Positions 1 to 8,246 of a DNA stretch of 64,000 nt are shown here, in pieces (the first letter of the stretch is position 1; every line of letters starts with the position of its first letter). Source of the DNA: Endozoicomonas sp. NE40 (GTDB lineage: Bacteria > Pseudomonadota > Gammaproteobacteria > Pseudomonadales > Endozoicomonadaceae); assembly GCF_040549045.1 (NCBI RefSeq), contig NZ_JBEWTB010000002.1:4948501-5012500 (forward strand). The letters are read 5' to 3'. Both the position numbers and the translations under genes were made by a program. A model generated the notes under the pieces. It had not been told where the DNA came from, did not search any database, and worked only from the letters and a program-made list of their open reading frames with translations.

Positions 1-1
1 G

Positions 2-262
2 CATGCAGTGCATCAGATTTGTCAGTCAAACGCCGAGAGGCGCCTGATTCTGATGATTACTGATGGCGCACCGGATATCGACCACCATGATGCGGTGGTT
101 GATCTGGTGAAACGTTGCAGATATTCAGGAATGGATGTTGTGGGACTGGGAATCAACATTCAGGTGCCGGAGGAGCTGTTCCCAAAAGGTCTGATGATTG
201 AGCAATTAGGTGAATTGAAAAATGGACTCTTCAGTTTGACCAAAGACTGGTTGCTTTGCTGA
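2..262 (+). CDS. C-terminal end of a VWA-domain protein (5' end outside window)
   Basis: The reading frame is open from the window edge, so this is the tail of a longer gene; the GTG at base 8 is probably internal. The visible part has the core of a von Willebrand factor A domain: a hydrophobic strand ending in the TDG motif (LILMITDGAP), then a helix and a second strand (DVVGLGI). This arrangement occurs in VWA domains of CobT-like and related metal-dependent ATPase partner proteins, but the diagnostic N-terminal part, including the DxSxS motif, is not in the window. The exact family cannot be given. A good hairpin terminator follows directly. Confidence 0.6.
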   Translation, partial: HAVHQICQSNAERRLILMITDGAPDIDHHDAVVDLVKRCRYSGMDVVGLGINIQVPEELFPKGLMIEQLGELKNGLFSLTKDWLLC

Positions 263-271
263 AACTGAAAA

Positions 272-313
272 CGCCACCCACTCATGCTCTGAAGCATTAG
301 GGTGGCGCTTTTC
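272..313 (+). terminator. Rho-independent terminator of the VWA gene
   Basis: An 8-bp GC-rich stem (cgccaccc at 272-279, gggtggcg at 300-307) has a second inner stem (atgct/agcat) and is followed by a short T-rich run. It begins 10 bases after the stop codon of the VWA gene. Confidence 0.75.
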
Positions 314-401
314 ATGGATGCAGATCTGGCTGCATCGCCTCAACTGTACATATGCACAGTTGTGATTCATGCTCACCGTACAAGTGAATAAAGTATGTTA
401 T

Positions 402-429
402 AGTTACTGTAATAATTATTACGGTAACT
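402..429. promoter_or_regulatory. 28-bp palindrome at the start of the ATPase gene
   Basis: Two 13-bp arms (402-414 and 417-429) are complementary except at one position and are separated by 2 bases. The element ends 4 bases before the ATG at 434, so it covers the ribosome-binding region. It is AT-rich with TTACTGTAA/TTACGGTAA cores. It could be an operator or an RNA hairpin that hides the ribosome-binding site; no clear Shine-Dalgarno is seen outside it. Confidence 0.5.
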
Positions 430-433
430 TGTC

Positions 434-1762
434 ATGAGATTTTATAATCGCGAAGACGAGCTTGAGCAGCTTCAGGAGTGGAGTGAACAAGCCTCTAAAG
501 GAACGGCCCACCTGACGACTGTTGTAGGAAGACGCCGGGTCGGTAAAACAGCGCTGTTAAATAAAACCTTTCCTCAGAACACGGCTGCTGCAGCTTCTAT
601 CTATCTGTTTGTATCCAGAAAACAGGAATCATTGCTGTGTGAGGAGTTTGTCGAACAGATCAGAACGGTTTTAAATATTCCCATATTTGGTCAGCCTGCA
701 CGTCTTCGGGAAGTCATGGAAATCCTGTTGCAGTTCAGCATCACGACGCCGGTTACCGTCATACTGGACGAATTTCAGGATATCCAGCGGGTTAATCGGG
801 CGTTTTTTTCCGAACTTCAGAATTTATGGGATCGGTACAGGCAACAGAGTCGTATGCACCTGGTTTGCTGTGGCTCTTTATACAGCCTTATGACCCGGTT
901 GTTTCAGGATGGACGAGAGCCCTTGTTTGGTCGAGCCGATCATCGCATCAACCTTCAGCCGTTGCGTTGTCGCTATATCGCTCAAATGCTGAATGACCGG
1001 CAGGAGTTTACGCCTGAAAAACTTCTGCAGTGGTACATGCTCAGTGGCGGTGTTCCTAAATATCTGGAGTGGCTGTTTAACATTGATCCTGCAACCGACC
1101 TTTGGTCGCAGCTGATTAACGAACACAGTCTGGTCATTGAGGAAGGGCATTATCGTCTGGCTGAAGAGTTTGGACCTGAGCATAGTACCTACTTTTCCAT
1201 ATTGGCTGCTATCGCTTCCGGTAGTACGAGCCGACCTGAAATAGAATCTTTGCTGGGTATTTCTGTGGGGCCACAGCTTGATCGCCTGGAAAATGAATTT
1301 GATATTATCAGTCGCAACCGACCAGTGTTGTCTAAACTGGGCACCCGGTTGGTTAAATATCGTATTGCCGATGCTTTCCTGGCGTTCTGGTTTCGCTTTA
1401 TTTATAAGCATCGTAGTGCGGTAGAGATTGGCAACTTCCCGTTTATCCATAAAGTCATTGAGCGTGACTATCCAACCTGGAGTGGTCACTGGCTGGAAGA
1501 AATTGTCAGAGAAGTGATTGCGGAAACCGGTGAATACAATATTGTGGGTAGTTACTGGGAAAGAGGCAACCAGAATGAAATTGATCTTGTAGCGGTCAAT
1601 GAACTGGATAAAAAAGTCCTGATTGCTGAAATCAAGCGTAACCCGAAAAATATCCGCAAAACGCATTTACAGGAGAAGGCCACCAAGTTGGTGCAGCAAC
1701 TGAAGGGGTATGATATTGAGTACAGGGGCTTTTCTCTGGACGATCTGGCAAATTGGTTTTAA
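434..1762 (+). CDS. AAA-type ATPase (ATPase_2 family) with DUF234-like C-terminal nuclease-like domain
   Basis: This 442-residue protein begins with the NREDEL motif typical of archaeal-type ATPases (ATPase_2/COG1672). The Walker A motif GRRRVGKTAL lies at residues 32-40 and the Walker B motif VILDEFQD near residues 108-115. The middle carries winged-helix-like sequence (about 255-300). The last 100 residues resemble DUF234, with a PD-(D/E)xK-like arrangement (EIDLVAV followed by AEIKRN, about 380-402), so a nuclease fold is likely. Such proteins are widespread in bacteria and archaea, often as single genes with uncertain function; roles in defence or mobile-element biology have been proposed. 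It stands alone here between two terminators. A palindrome overlaps its translation start. Confidence 0.85.
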   Translation: MRFYNREDELEQLQEWSEQASKGTAHLTTVVGRRRVGKTALLNKTFPQNTAAAASIYLFVSRKQESLLCEEFVEQIRTVLNIPIFGQPARLREVMEILLQFSITTPVTVILDEFQDIQRVNRAFFSELQNLWDRYRQQSRMHLVCCGSLYSLMTRLFQDGREPLFGRADHRINLQPLRCRYIAQMLNDRQEFTPEKLLQWYMLSGGVPKYLEWLFNIDPATDLWSQLINEHSLVIEEGHYRLAEEFGPEHSTYFSILAAIASGSTSRPEIESLLGISVGPQLDRLENEFDIISRNRPVLSKLGTRLVKYRIADAFLAFWFRFIYKHRSAVEIGNFPFIHKVIERDYPTWSGHWLEEIVREVIAETGEYNIVGSYWERGNQNEIDLVAVNELDKKVLIAEIKRNPKNIRKTHLQEKATKLVQQLKGYDIEYRGFSLDDLANWF

Positions 1763-2070
1763 AGGCGACGCTACGCGCATAAAAATGATTTTTCCTTACC
1801 CAGTACCGTGAAATTCGCGTAGGGCGTGATTTCAAAATCATGGCTAATATGGCTATTACTGCTCAGACGGACTCAAGGCAGGGAAGAGGGTGACCACTTG
1901 ACACAGAGAAGTGTTCCGGTTGGGCTCCGACCACAGGCACCCTGAAAGTATCCGGAAAACAGGCGAAGCTGGCAACGTTCAAATTTTTTGATCACAACAG
2001 GATCACCACTAATTCAGTAAGTAACTGAAAAATTGAGGATTAATTTTCCGGCTCCGGGCACCATACAGAA
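1763..2070. other. Intergenic stretch without a supported gene
   Basis: No convincing protein-coding gene is seen. The stretch has an isolated TTGACA hexamer at 1898-1903 without a good -10 box at the right distance, and it leads to a strong plus-strand terminator at 2071-2101 that has no known gene in front of it. Confidence 0.4.
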
Positions 2071-2101
2071 AGGCCATCGTTCATTCGATGGCCTTTTTTT
2101 T
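2071..2101 (+). terminator. Strong Rho-independent terminator without an assigned gene
   Basis: A perfect 9-bp stem (aggccatcg at 2071-2079, cgatggcct at 2086-2094) with a 6-base loop is followed by a run of eight T. The T-run is on the plus strand, but the nearest plus-strand coding gene ends at 1762, more than 300 bases upstream. It may end a read-through transcript or a small RNA. Confidence 0.75.
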
Positions 2102-2109
2102 GCCTGTGT

Positions 2110-2420
2110 CCCGTCCTGATACCGTGTACTTCGCCCACCACCCGGTAATTTCTCAATACCACCTTTATTCAATAAATCAGACAGGTGTCGAGTAGCTGTT
2201 GCCTTACTGACTTTAGCTACCTCCTGATATTGGGACTCACTGATTCCAGACTCAAACCCCTTCTCACCAACATCAAGCAGCCGGTTAAGCACTTTGATCT
2301 GTTCATCGGAAAGCCCTGCGTCGTGAAATGCCTGCCAGAATCGCGCTGGACATGGCATAGAGCCGGATACTCTGGGCATCGGCTTGTGCAAGAGCAAGGT
2401 CGATGATGGCCTTTTGGTAG
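2110..2420 (-). pseudogene. Remnant of a Fic-family (filamentation/AMPylation) gene
   Basis: The minus strand encodes the winged-helix C-terminus typical of Fic/DUF4172 proteins (KVLNRLLD, then KATATRHLSDLL, then GGGRSTRY). Just upstream, in another frame, is the helix that follows the Fic active site (LALAQADAQSIRLYAMSSAI). In intact family members these two pieces are separated by roughly 60 residues and lie in one frame. Here they meet at about 2345 after an internal deletion and a frameshift. The catalytic HPFxxGNGR motif and the N-terminal half are missing, and a stop lies at about 2420. This is a decayed gene; the beyond-homology tail runs through the hairpin at 2071-2101. Confidence 0.75.
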
Positions 2421-2578
2421 AGAAATCAGGTGCTCTGCATCCGGCAGTAAAAACATAATGGCTTGACGTTCGAAACCTGTGCTTTATTTCAAAAATGATT
2501 GACGCTTTGCGTTGGGTAGAGCAAAGTCAAACCCAACATTTATTCATTATAGATTTTGCGCCTACAAGGAATACAAAG

Positions 2579-3268
2579 ATGACAATCGGAACCCCCAGAG
2601 GAAAAACCAAAAAGCAGGAAAACTTCCTGCTCAATATCCTGTTGAATGTCGCCATTCCATCCCTGATCCTGACCAAACTTTCCGGAGAAGCTCATCTGGG
2701 CGCATTTTGGGGATTGATTGTAGCTCTGATCTTTCCGATCACTTACGGAATCTACGACTTTTGCACCAGAGAAAATGTGAACTTTTTCTCTATCTTCGGC
2801 TTCATATCGACACTGCTGACCGGCATTATTGGGCTGCTTGAGCTGTCTAAATCAGTTCTCATCCTGAAAGAAACCTCAATGCCACTCTTGCTTCTGACCT
2901 CCTTGATCCTCTTCAAAGATAAAGCCAGCAATTTCCTGAAAGAAGCTTTCAGTCAGGCCATTGACTTCAATAAAATCGAGGAGACGATTGGTAGGCAAGA
3001 GCTGGATAAAAAAATCTCCGACCTTATGCTTATGTTTAAGGGGTCTTTTTTAGTATCTGCCTCTTTAAATTTTTTTCTTACATACTCCATTATCCAGAGC
3101 GAGCCCGGTACAAGCGAGTACACTGCGGAGCTGGGGCGTATGGTTGCTCTAAGCACCCCTGTTATTGCAATACCCTGTACGGCAATCATGATGATTGCAA
3201 TCTACCGGTTCTTTAATTCCATATCAGCGGCAACAGGCCTCACCACTAACGAACTGATTCAGCAATAA
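2579..3268 (+). CDS. VC0807-like inner-membrane protein
   Basis: This is a 229-residue integral membrane protein. Hydrophobic segments lie at about residues 15-35, 40-55, 70-90, 95-110, 155-175 and 190-215. The pattern and the motif GIYDFCTRENVNFFSIFGF resemble the VC0807 family of gammaproteobacterial membrane proteins distantly like intracellular septation protein A; the function is unknown. A start at 2579 is chosen because AAGGA lies about 9 bases upstream and the sequence before it (in frame from 2495) is not hydrophobic or family-like. It appears to be a single-gene unit. Confidence 0.7.
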   Translation: MTIGTPRGKTKKQENFLLNILLNVAIPSLILTKLSGEAHLGAFWGLIVALIFPITYGIYDFCTRENVNFFSIFGFISTLLTGIIGLLELSKSVLILKETSMPLLLLTSLILFKDKASNFLKEAFSQAIDFNKIEETIGRQELDKKISDLMLMFKGSFLVSASLNFFLTYSIIQSEPGTSEYTAELGRMVALSTPVIAIPCTAIMMIAIYRFFNSISAATGLTTNELIQQ

Positions 3269-3319
3269 AACAGAAAGAGTATTGTCGATGTCTGTTGCGA
3301 CTCCTGGAATAAGCTGGTT

Positions 3320-3352
3320 GCAGAGACTGGTCGAATAGCCAGCCTCTGCTTT
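3320..3352 (+). terminator. Terminator-like hairpin after the VC0807-like gene
   Basis: The sequence gcagag-a-ctgg (3320-3330) pairs with ccag-c-ctctgc (3339-3349) with one mismatch and an 8-base loop, followed by TTT. It sits between the convergent VC0807-like gene and nrfA and might serve the plus-strand gene; the T-run is short. Confidence 0.35.
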
Positions 3353-3414
3353 CGGAGCTGGGCGGTTATCGAATAGTTATTTCGTATGATTGGTATAAGA
3401 CTTAATCTAAACCT

Positions 3415-4824
3415 TTATAACAGCAAATCTGCCTCTCTTGCCTGGGCATCCCACTTAGGCAGAGTATTTTCAATAAACTCTTTTTTCTCGGCATTCAACT
3501 TGTCCATATCCAGACCAATGTATGCCTGAGCCTTGGCTTTCGTTGAAATATCCGGCATCTTGATTTCATCATTAACACCGTGTCTGGACAGAACGCGACT
3601 GATCTCCAGCCGGGCTTCGCCGGCTTTTTCCATTGCAGACCCCAGAATTCTTAACACTTCTTCCGGTGCATGGAACGAAGCACCATGAGAAGCGATCGAA
3701 TAATCCCAGCGCCACTGGGCATGACGAATTAATGTCAGGGCTTTCTGCATTTCTTTTTCGGTCGCGCCGGCATCCCAGGCAGCTTTAGCTTCAATATGAG
3801 CCCGTACCAGCTGGTCTTCGGTCTTGATCTTTATCTCTTCTACCTGATCCTGACGGGCGTAAGTCACTTCAAGCAGATACTTTTCATCCTGAGTGTGACA
3901 GGTTTTACAGGTCGCCTGCACATCACGCAATGGGCTGACAATCTGGTGATCGGTAAAGGTTACCCCCTTATCGCTACGCTTGGGCATATGGCAGTCTGCA
4001 CAGGCCACATTATTACGACCGTGAACGCCTAATTGCCAGATTTCCCAACCCGGATGCTGAGCTTTCAACATAGGCGCACGGGACAGGGCATGCGTCCAGT
4101 CAGCAAACTCTCTCTGATCGAAATAAGCCTCGACACTTTCCGCTTCAATACCATTTGCCCACGGGAACACAACTTCATTGTTCTTGCCGCTGAAATAGTA
4201 TTCGCTGTGACACTGGGCGCACACCAGCGACTTGTTATCCTGAACCGTCTTAGCGGCCGGATCCTTACCCATAGAAACTAGCGCATCATTCAGGAATGGA
4301 CGACCAGCTTTCAATGGCATTTCTTTTTTGCTGGCATCATGGCAGTCAATACAACCGATGGTGTTCACTACCTTATTACCTTTGGAAGCCCACTTTCCCT
4401 CAAAGAATTTTTCCGACCCTTCTGTTGCAATCAGTCTTGTCACATCCGGGCTTTTACATGTCCAACAGGCATTTGGCATCGGACCGTCATCAGGTCCTTT
4501 CGGGCTACCGGTTCGCAGGGTTTCCCGCATATCTTTTAAGGCATACATGTGTCCTCTGGGTGCATTATAATCCCTGGAAAAACCGTAACCCGCCCAGAGA
4601 ACCACCAGACGCGGATCTTTTTCCAGCATGTCTTCCATCTTGTTACCAAGATGCTTGCTCTCAAAATCCATATCCGACGTGTTATGCCAGGTTTCATACT
4701 GCCTTGGAAAACCATCCCGAAACAGTTCATTTCGGGCTTCCAACCCCTTGTTTGCAGCAAATGAAATCCCTGTGGTCAGAAAGGTAAGCAATACCCCGGC
4801 TGTTAGCGCACGCAATCCTGACAT
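3415..4824 (-). CDS. nrfA: Periplasmic pentahaem cytochrome c nitrite reductase (ammonia-forming)
   Basis: NrfA reduces nitrite to ammonium with six electrons in the periplasm. The 469-residue protein has a signal peptide (about 1-23, cleaved near SFA-AN). It has the full NrfA haem set: the diagnostic active-site CWTCK at residues 120-124, then CIDCH (158-162), CAQCH (202-206), CADCH (275-279) and CKTCH (306-310). Length and motif order match the family. The start has an AGGAG site 8 bases upstream. The gene lies 101 bases downstream of an NrfH-like tetrahaem cytochrome on the same strand, which is the likely electron donor from quinol. Haem attachment would need the ccm genes next door; the lysine-ligated haem in some bacteria needs the dedicated NrfEFG lyase, which is not visible here. 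Confidence 0.97.
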   Translation of the reverse strand: MSGLRALTAGVLLTFLTTGISFAANKGLEARNELFRDGFPRQYETWHNTSDMDFESKHLGNKMEDMLEKDPRLVVLWAGYGFSRDYNAPRGHMYALKDMRETLRTGSPKGPDDGPMPNACWTCKSPDVTRLIATEGSEKFFEGKWASKGNKVVNTIGCIDCHDASKKEMPLKAGRPFLNDALVSMGKDPAAKTVQDNKSLVCAQCHSEYYFSGKNNEVVFPWANGIEAESVEAYFDQREFADWTHALSRAPMLKAQHPGWEIWQLGVHGRNNVACADCHMPKRSDKGVTFTDHQIVSPLRDVQATCKTCHTQDEKYLLEVTYARQDQVEEIKIKTEDQLVRAHIEAKAAWDAGATEKEMQKALTLIRHAQWRWDYSIASHGASFHAPEEVLRILGSAMEKAGEARLEISRVLSRHGVNDEIKMPDISTKAKAQAYIGLDMDKLNAEKKEFIENTLPKWDAQAREADLLL

Positions 4825-4925
4825 GCTTTTACTCCTGATATATATAATCTGTGATCGTTAAAGAGCAACTCTTTTAAATCCAAAAAAACATCTCGTTCAA
4901 TCAGAAAAAGAGAGCATCAAATTTT

Positions 4926-5534
4926 TTATAAGACCGGTGTTGTTGGTTTAGGAAGAACCTTGGTTCTAAGATTTTGTTTGGGCAATTTATGTGCAATCCC
5001 CTGATGACAATCAATGCAGGTTTTATTCTCTTCCAGCATAATTTCGTGATTGGCTCTCGCCCATTCATACTGATGCTCAATAGCGCGTTCAAAATTGACA
5101 TGACAGCTTCTGCAGTTTTCAGAGTCATTTGCCTGCATATCTGCCCAGACTTTTTCCGCCATTGCCAGCCGGTGTGCTTCATACTTTTCCGGTGTGGCAA
5201 TTTTTCCGGTCACTTTTCCATAAAGTTCCCGCAACCCTTCTACTTTACGAACCACTTTTCCTAATGTATCAGCTGGTACATGACAGTCCGCACATTCGAC
5301 CTGTACCCCCGAACTGTTCAGGTAATGAACTGTCGTTTTGTATTCAGCAAATGCATTGGCTTCCATTTCATGACAACTGGTGCAAAAGGCTTCCGAACTG
5401 GTGACTTCCATCACCTTTACCCCTCCACCCCAAAGTACCATTCCAACGATAACGCCCCCTGCCAGAAAGGTACCCGCAGAGTACCTGGCCAGCGACTTCC
5501 TGAAAAAAACTGACCATTTTTTTGAATTCTTCAT
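4926..5534 (-). CDS. NapC/NirT-family tetrahaem cytochrome c (NrfH/CymA-like)
   Basis: This 202-residue membrane-anchored quinol dehydrogenase has one N-terminal transmembrane helix (about 19-40) and four haem-binding motifs: CTSCH (51-55), CADCH (81-85), CRSCH (141-145) and CIDCH (173-177). It belongs to the NapC/NirT family and is similar to the napC product encoded at 13392-13979. As it precedes nrfA on the same strand, its likely job is to pass electrons from menaquinol/ubiquinol to NrfA, as NrfH does in NrfHA systems. The proline-rich C-terminus is unlike NapC. The symbol nrfH is likely but not certain, because CymA- and NapC-type proteins share the same motifs. Confidence 0.9.
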   Translation of the reverse strand: MKNSKKWSVFFRKSLARYSAGTFLAGGVIVGMVLWGGGVKVMEVTSSEAFCTSCHEMEANAFAEYKTTVHYLNSSGVQVECADCHVPADTLGKVVRKVEGLRELYGKVTGKIATPEKYEAHRLAMAEKVWADMQANDSENCRSCHVNFERAIEHQYEWARANHEIMLEENKTCIDCHQGIAHKLPKQNLRTKVLPKPTTPVL

Positions 5535-5981
5535 TATCTCCCCTTATGCACAAGCAACCCTGGCCCTGACTTTTGCTGGTGTGTTTAAATTGAACAAATC
5601 ATTAAAAGTTTTTAATCCATCGTTAAACTGGTTTTAAGATAGTGATGGAGACTTCTACTCATTACTTAATACTTGAACAAGCTATAGACAAAATACGTGG
5701 CAATGCTCAAATCAATTGGAGAATGATATTTTCTTGTTAATCATGATTTACCACTCTAATACTTATTATTCAGTGACATTTTAATAGTTCAAGCCAATAC
5801 GATAGGTGACACAGGTCAAAGACCTCTTTTAATCTGCTTTGAGATATTAACTCGACTTTAGAGTGAGCAGGTTTCAATAGTTGCCCAAATAAAACACAAA
5901 ATGATGTACTGCCGTTGAATTTTCAGGAAACCTGTAAATTGTTAGTGGCTACCAATGTTTGAATACGGAAATAGCAAACCA
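5535..5981. other. Intergenic region upstream of the nrf genes
   Basis: About 450 AT-rich bases carry no supported gene. They should hold the promoter for the NrfH-like gene and nrfA. I looked for a TTGATnnnnATCAA-type FNR site and found none convincing. One heptamer matching the NarL/NarP consensus (tactcat at about 5657) lacks its inverted partner. Confidence 0.4.
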
Positions 5982-6015
5982 GGACAAGGCAGTTTAATTA
6001 AAAATTGCCTTGTCC
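5982..6015 (-). terminator. Hairpin terminator at the end of the ccm operon
   Basis: A 14-bp stem with one G-U pair (arms 5982-5995 and 6002-6015, loop of six) lies about 40 bases beyond the ccmI stop codon on the minus strand. It is strong, though the following minus-strand T-run is poor. Confidence 0.55.
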
Positions 6016-6055
6016 ATACTTTCCCTGAAAGACAATGGTTGATCAGGCATTCAAC

Positions 6056-7231
6056 TTAAGACGCCGGACTGATTTCCAGATGAATAACATCCGTAGAGCC
6101 TACTTCAACAAATCTCACCTGACCTTCATAATCAGGCATGGAGATGTCACCCGCCAGACTGACACGGCCAATAAGATCCAGCGATTGAAGGTCGCCAAGA
6201 CTTCCACCGTGCATCATCATGGCCGAGTTATCATCCAAAGTCACTTCTCTTGGCAGGTCAGCCACGGTCATTGGCACTGCCGCTACCGGCGCTCTCTCCC
6301 CACTGGCCCGGGCAAACACAATGACACGGGCATCAGCGGGTAATGTCTGTAGTTCGGGAGCCAGAGTGACTTTAACCCGTACTTCCGCTGCCGGTATACC
6401 CAGCTGTTGACGGGCTTCACGAATGCCTGCCAGCAGATCCTGACGGGCAATCGTATTCTGTTCAACCTGCAGTGCCTGATTCCAGAGACTGATCGCTTCC
6501 TCAAAATTATCCTGCTGGAATGCATCAACACCATTCAGGCTTAATGCTGTTGCATTGCTTTCATCAACAGCCAGTGTGGTGGCAACCAGACGCCGGATTT
6601 CATCGGTCATTACTCTGTCTCCGGCATGATAAAGTGCCTGAGCCAGTTGTTCCGCTGCCTGGAAATGACCATCCGTTGTCTGATACAGCTGACGATAAAC
6701 CGTAACGGCTTCATCCATCTGACCATTGGCCCGATAACGATCCCCCAGCAGAAACATGGCCTGAACATTGTCAGGGCGTTTACGGTGCCACTCCTCAAGA
6801 GACAGGAGAGTTTCTTCAGCGGTTGTTTCCGGATTTCTCAGTATTGAAGTAGCATTCAGCTCCACCGAGGCACCCAGTTTCAAGTAGACAGGTAACGCCA
6901 GAACCGGAATAAGAATCGCCACAGTCAATGCATAAGGAAGTGCTTTGCGACTACCTGTCTGCGCAGTTTCCGATTCATTTCCTGTGACATCAGTCAAAAG
7001 CTTTTTTTCCAGCTCTGCACACAACGCTTCAGCTTCTGCCTGAGAAATCAAACCACTGTTTGCTTGCGCTTTTATTTCTGCTCTCTGTTCGTGAAAACAG
7101 GCGATATTGGTCTCTTTATCTGAAACCTCTCCGTTATCTTCCCTGCTTTTGTCCTTTCCGATAAAAGGTGCAACAACCAGTGCCATGCATAACAGCACTA
7201 ATAACAGGGTAACTAACCAGAATGTTGTCAT
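6056..7231 (-). CDS. ccmI: Cytochrome c maturation protein CcmI
   Basis: CcmI binds apocytochrome c C-termini and hands them to the CcmF/CcmH ligation complex. The 391-residue protein has an N-terminal membrane helix (1-24), a heptad-rich cytoplasmic loop with the typical acidic/basic text (QAEAEALCAELEKKLL, about 62-78), a second helix (about 97-117), then a TPR region (about 150-260) and a C-terminal periplasmic domain. Its ATG overlaps the ccmH stop by four bases. It is the last gene of the ccm operon. In Escherichia coli this part is fused to CcmH; here it is separate, as in Pseudomonas. Confidence 0.92.
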   Translation of the reverse strand: MTTFWLVTLLLVLLCMALVVAPFIGKDKSREDNGEVSDKETNIACFHEQRAEIKAQANSGLISQAEAEALCAELEKKLLTDVTGNESETAQTGSRKALPYALTVAILIPVLALPVYLKLGASVELNATSILRNPETTAEETLLSLEEWHRKRPDNVQAMFLLGDRYRANGQMDEAVTVYRQLYQTTDGHFQAAEQLAQALYHAGDRVMTDEIRRLVATTLAVDESNATALSLNGVDAFQQDNFEEAISLWNQALQVEQNTIARQDLLAGIREARQQLGIPAAEVRVKVTLAPELQTLPADARVIVFARASGERAPVAAVPMTVADLPREVTLDDNSAMMMHGGSLGDLQSLDLIGRVSLAGDISMPDYEGQVRFVEVGSTDVIHLEISPAS

Positions 7232-7710
7232 GATTGTTTACCGCCTAGTATTTTTGCCAATGTTTCCTGATCCTGCTGATTCATTTTTTCATCCGGTTCA
7301 GAAAAATTAATGCTTCTGAACACACGGAAAAGCACAAACAATCCAATCAACAATATAAAGAGCGGGCCAAACCAGAGTGCCGCCGTACGTGCATCCAGTG
7401 GCGGCTTATAAAGCACAAAATCACCGTAACGAACCAGCATGAAATCGACGATGTCACTGTCACTGGCCTGTTCATCGGTAATCAGACGGTGTACTTCACG
7501 ACGTAAGTCGTTGGCAATCGGGGCATTGGATTCTCCGATAGACTGGTTCTGACATAAAGGACAGCGCAATACATCATTCATTCGGGAAAATTGTTCTCGC
7601 TGCTCAACACTGTCAAATTCATAGGTTTCGATAACGGCATAGGCGTTATTGACACCTGCCAGTAATGCGAACACCATCAGAAGGCCACTTAACCGCTTAA
7701 TGACACTCAC
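7228..7710 (-). CDS. ccmH: Cytochrome c maturation thiol-reductase subunit CcmH (CcmL-type)
   Basis: CcmH keeps the haem-binding cysteines of apocytochromes reduced. The 160-residue protein has a signal peptide or anchor (about 7-25), the conserved LRCPLCQNQSIGESNAP active-site motif (about 48-64), the family's RYGDFVLYKPP motif and a C-terminal membrane helix (about 112-130). Start and stop overlap ccmG and ccmI by four bases each, showing translational coupling. Confidence 0.95.
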   Translation of the reverse strand: MSVIKRLSGLLMVFALLAGVNNAYAVIETYEFDSVEQREQFSRMNDVLRCPLCQNQSIGESNAPIANDLRREVHRLITDEQASDSDIVDFMLVRYGDFVLYKPPLDARTAALWFGPLFILLIGLFVLFRVFRSINFSEPDEKMNQQDQETLAKILGGKQS

Positions 7711-8246
7711 AGTTTTGCCTCCTCTTCCAGCATTTCATACAGAGGCTTCACCTTTTCATTCCAGACCTTTCCATCCAGAATGCCTACATGCTTGTAACGG
7801 ATCACGCCTTCCTGGTCGATCAAAAACGTTTCCGGCGAACCATAAACACCCAGATCAAGCCCCAGCCGGCCATCTGTATCCTGAATGTTATAAAGGTAAG
7901 GACTGCCACTATGAGACAGCCAGTTAAGCGCCAGCTCAGGACTGTCCTTGTAGTTGATACCCACTATACTGAAGCCGTCACTGGCAATATTCACCAGTTG
8001 AGAGTGCTCTGCCTTACAGGCAGGGCACCATGAACCCCAGACATTGAGAAGATAGACCTGCCCCTTCATTTCATCCTGAGTCACCTGTCGTTCTTCTTCG
8101 AGAACGGGCAGGCTGAATTCAGGCAATGGACGATTCAACAACACAGATCGCAGAACGGTTTTATCTTCCATAAACAGACCTGCCAGCAGCAGGGTACAGA
8201 GGATCAGAAAAAAGCCCAGAGGCAAAAAAAGCGTCCAGCGTTTCAT
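7707..8246 (-). CDS. ccmG: Thiol:disulfide interchange protein CcmG/DsbE
   Basis: This 179-residue membrane-tethered thioredoxin has an N-terminal helix (about 5-27) and the active site WCPAC within VWGSWCPACKAEH (about 69-81). The family motifs GVYGSPETFLID and RYKHVG follow. It reduces CcmH or apocytochrome cysteines in the periplasm using electrons from the DsbD/CcdA type of transporter, which is not in the window. It overlaps ccmF and ccmH by four bases. Confidence 0.95.
   Translation of the reverse strand: MKRWTLFLPLGFFLILCTLLLAGLFMEDKTVLRSVLLNRPLPEFSLPVLEEERQVTQDEMKGQVYLLNVWGSWCPACKAEHSQLVNIASDGFSIVGINYKDSPELALNWLSHSGSPYLYNIQDTDGRLGLDLGVYGSPETFLIDQEGVIRYKHVGILDGKVWNEKVKPLYEMLEEEAKL

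Noticed and set aside
878..1666. Long open frame on the minus strand opposite the AAA ATPase gene
   Set aside because: It mirrors a clearly conserved plus-strand gene with Walker motifs; its translation shows no family-like features and no ribosome-binding site.
2047..2062. A short stretch ending in gggcacca that resembles a tRNA or tmRNA 3' end
   Set aside because: No matching acceptor strand, T-loop or tag peptide sequence was found upstream.
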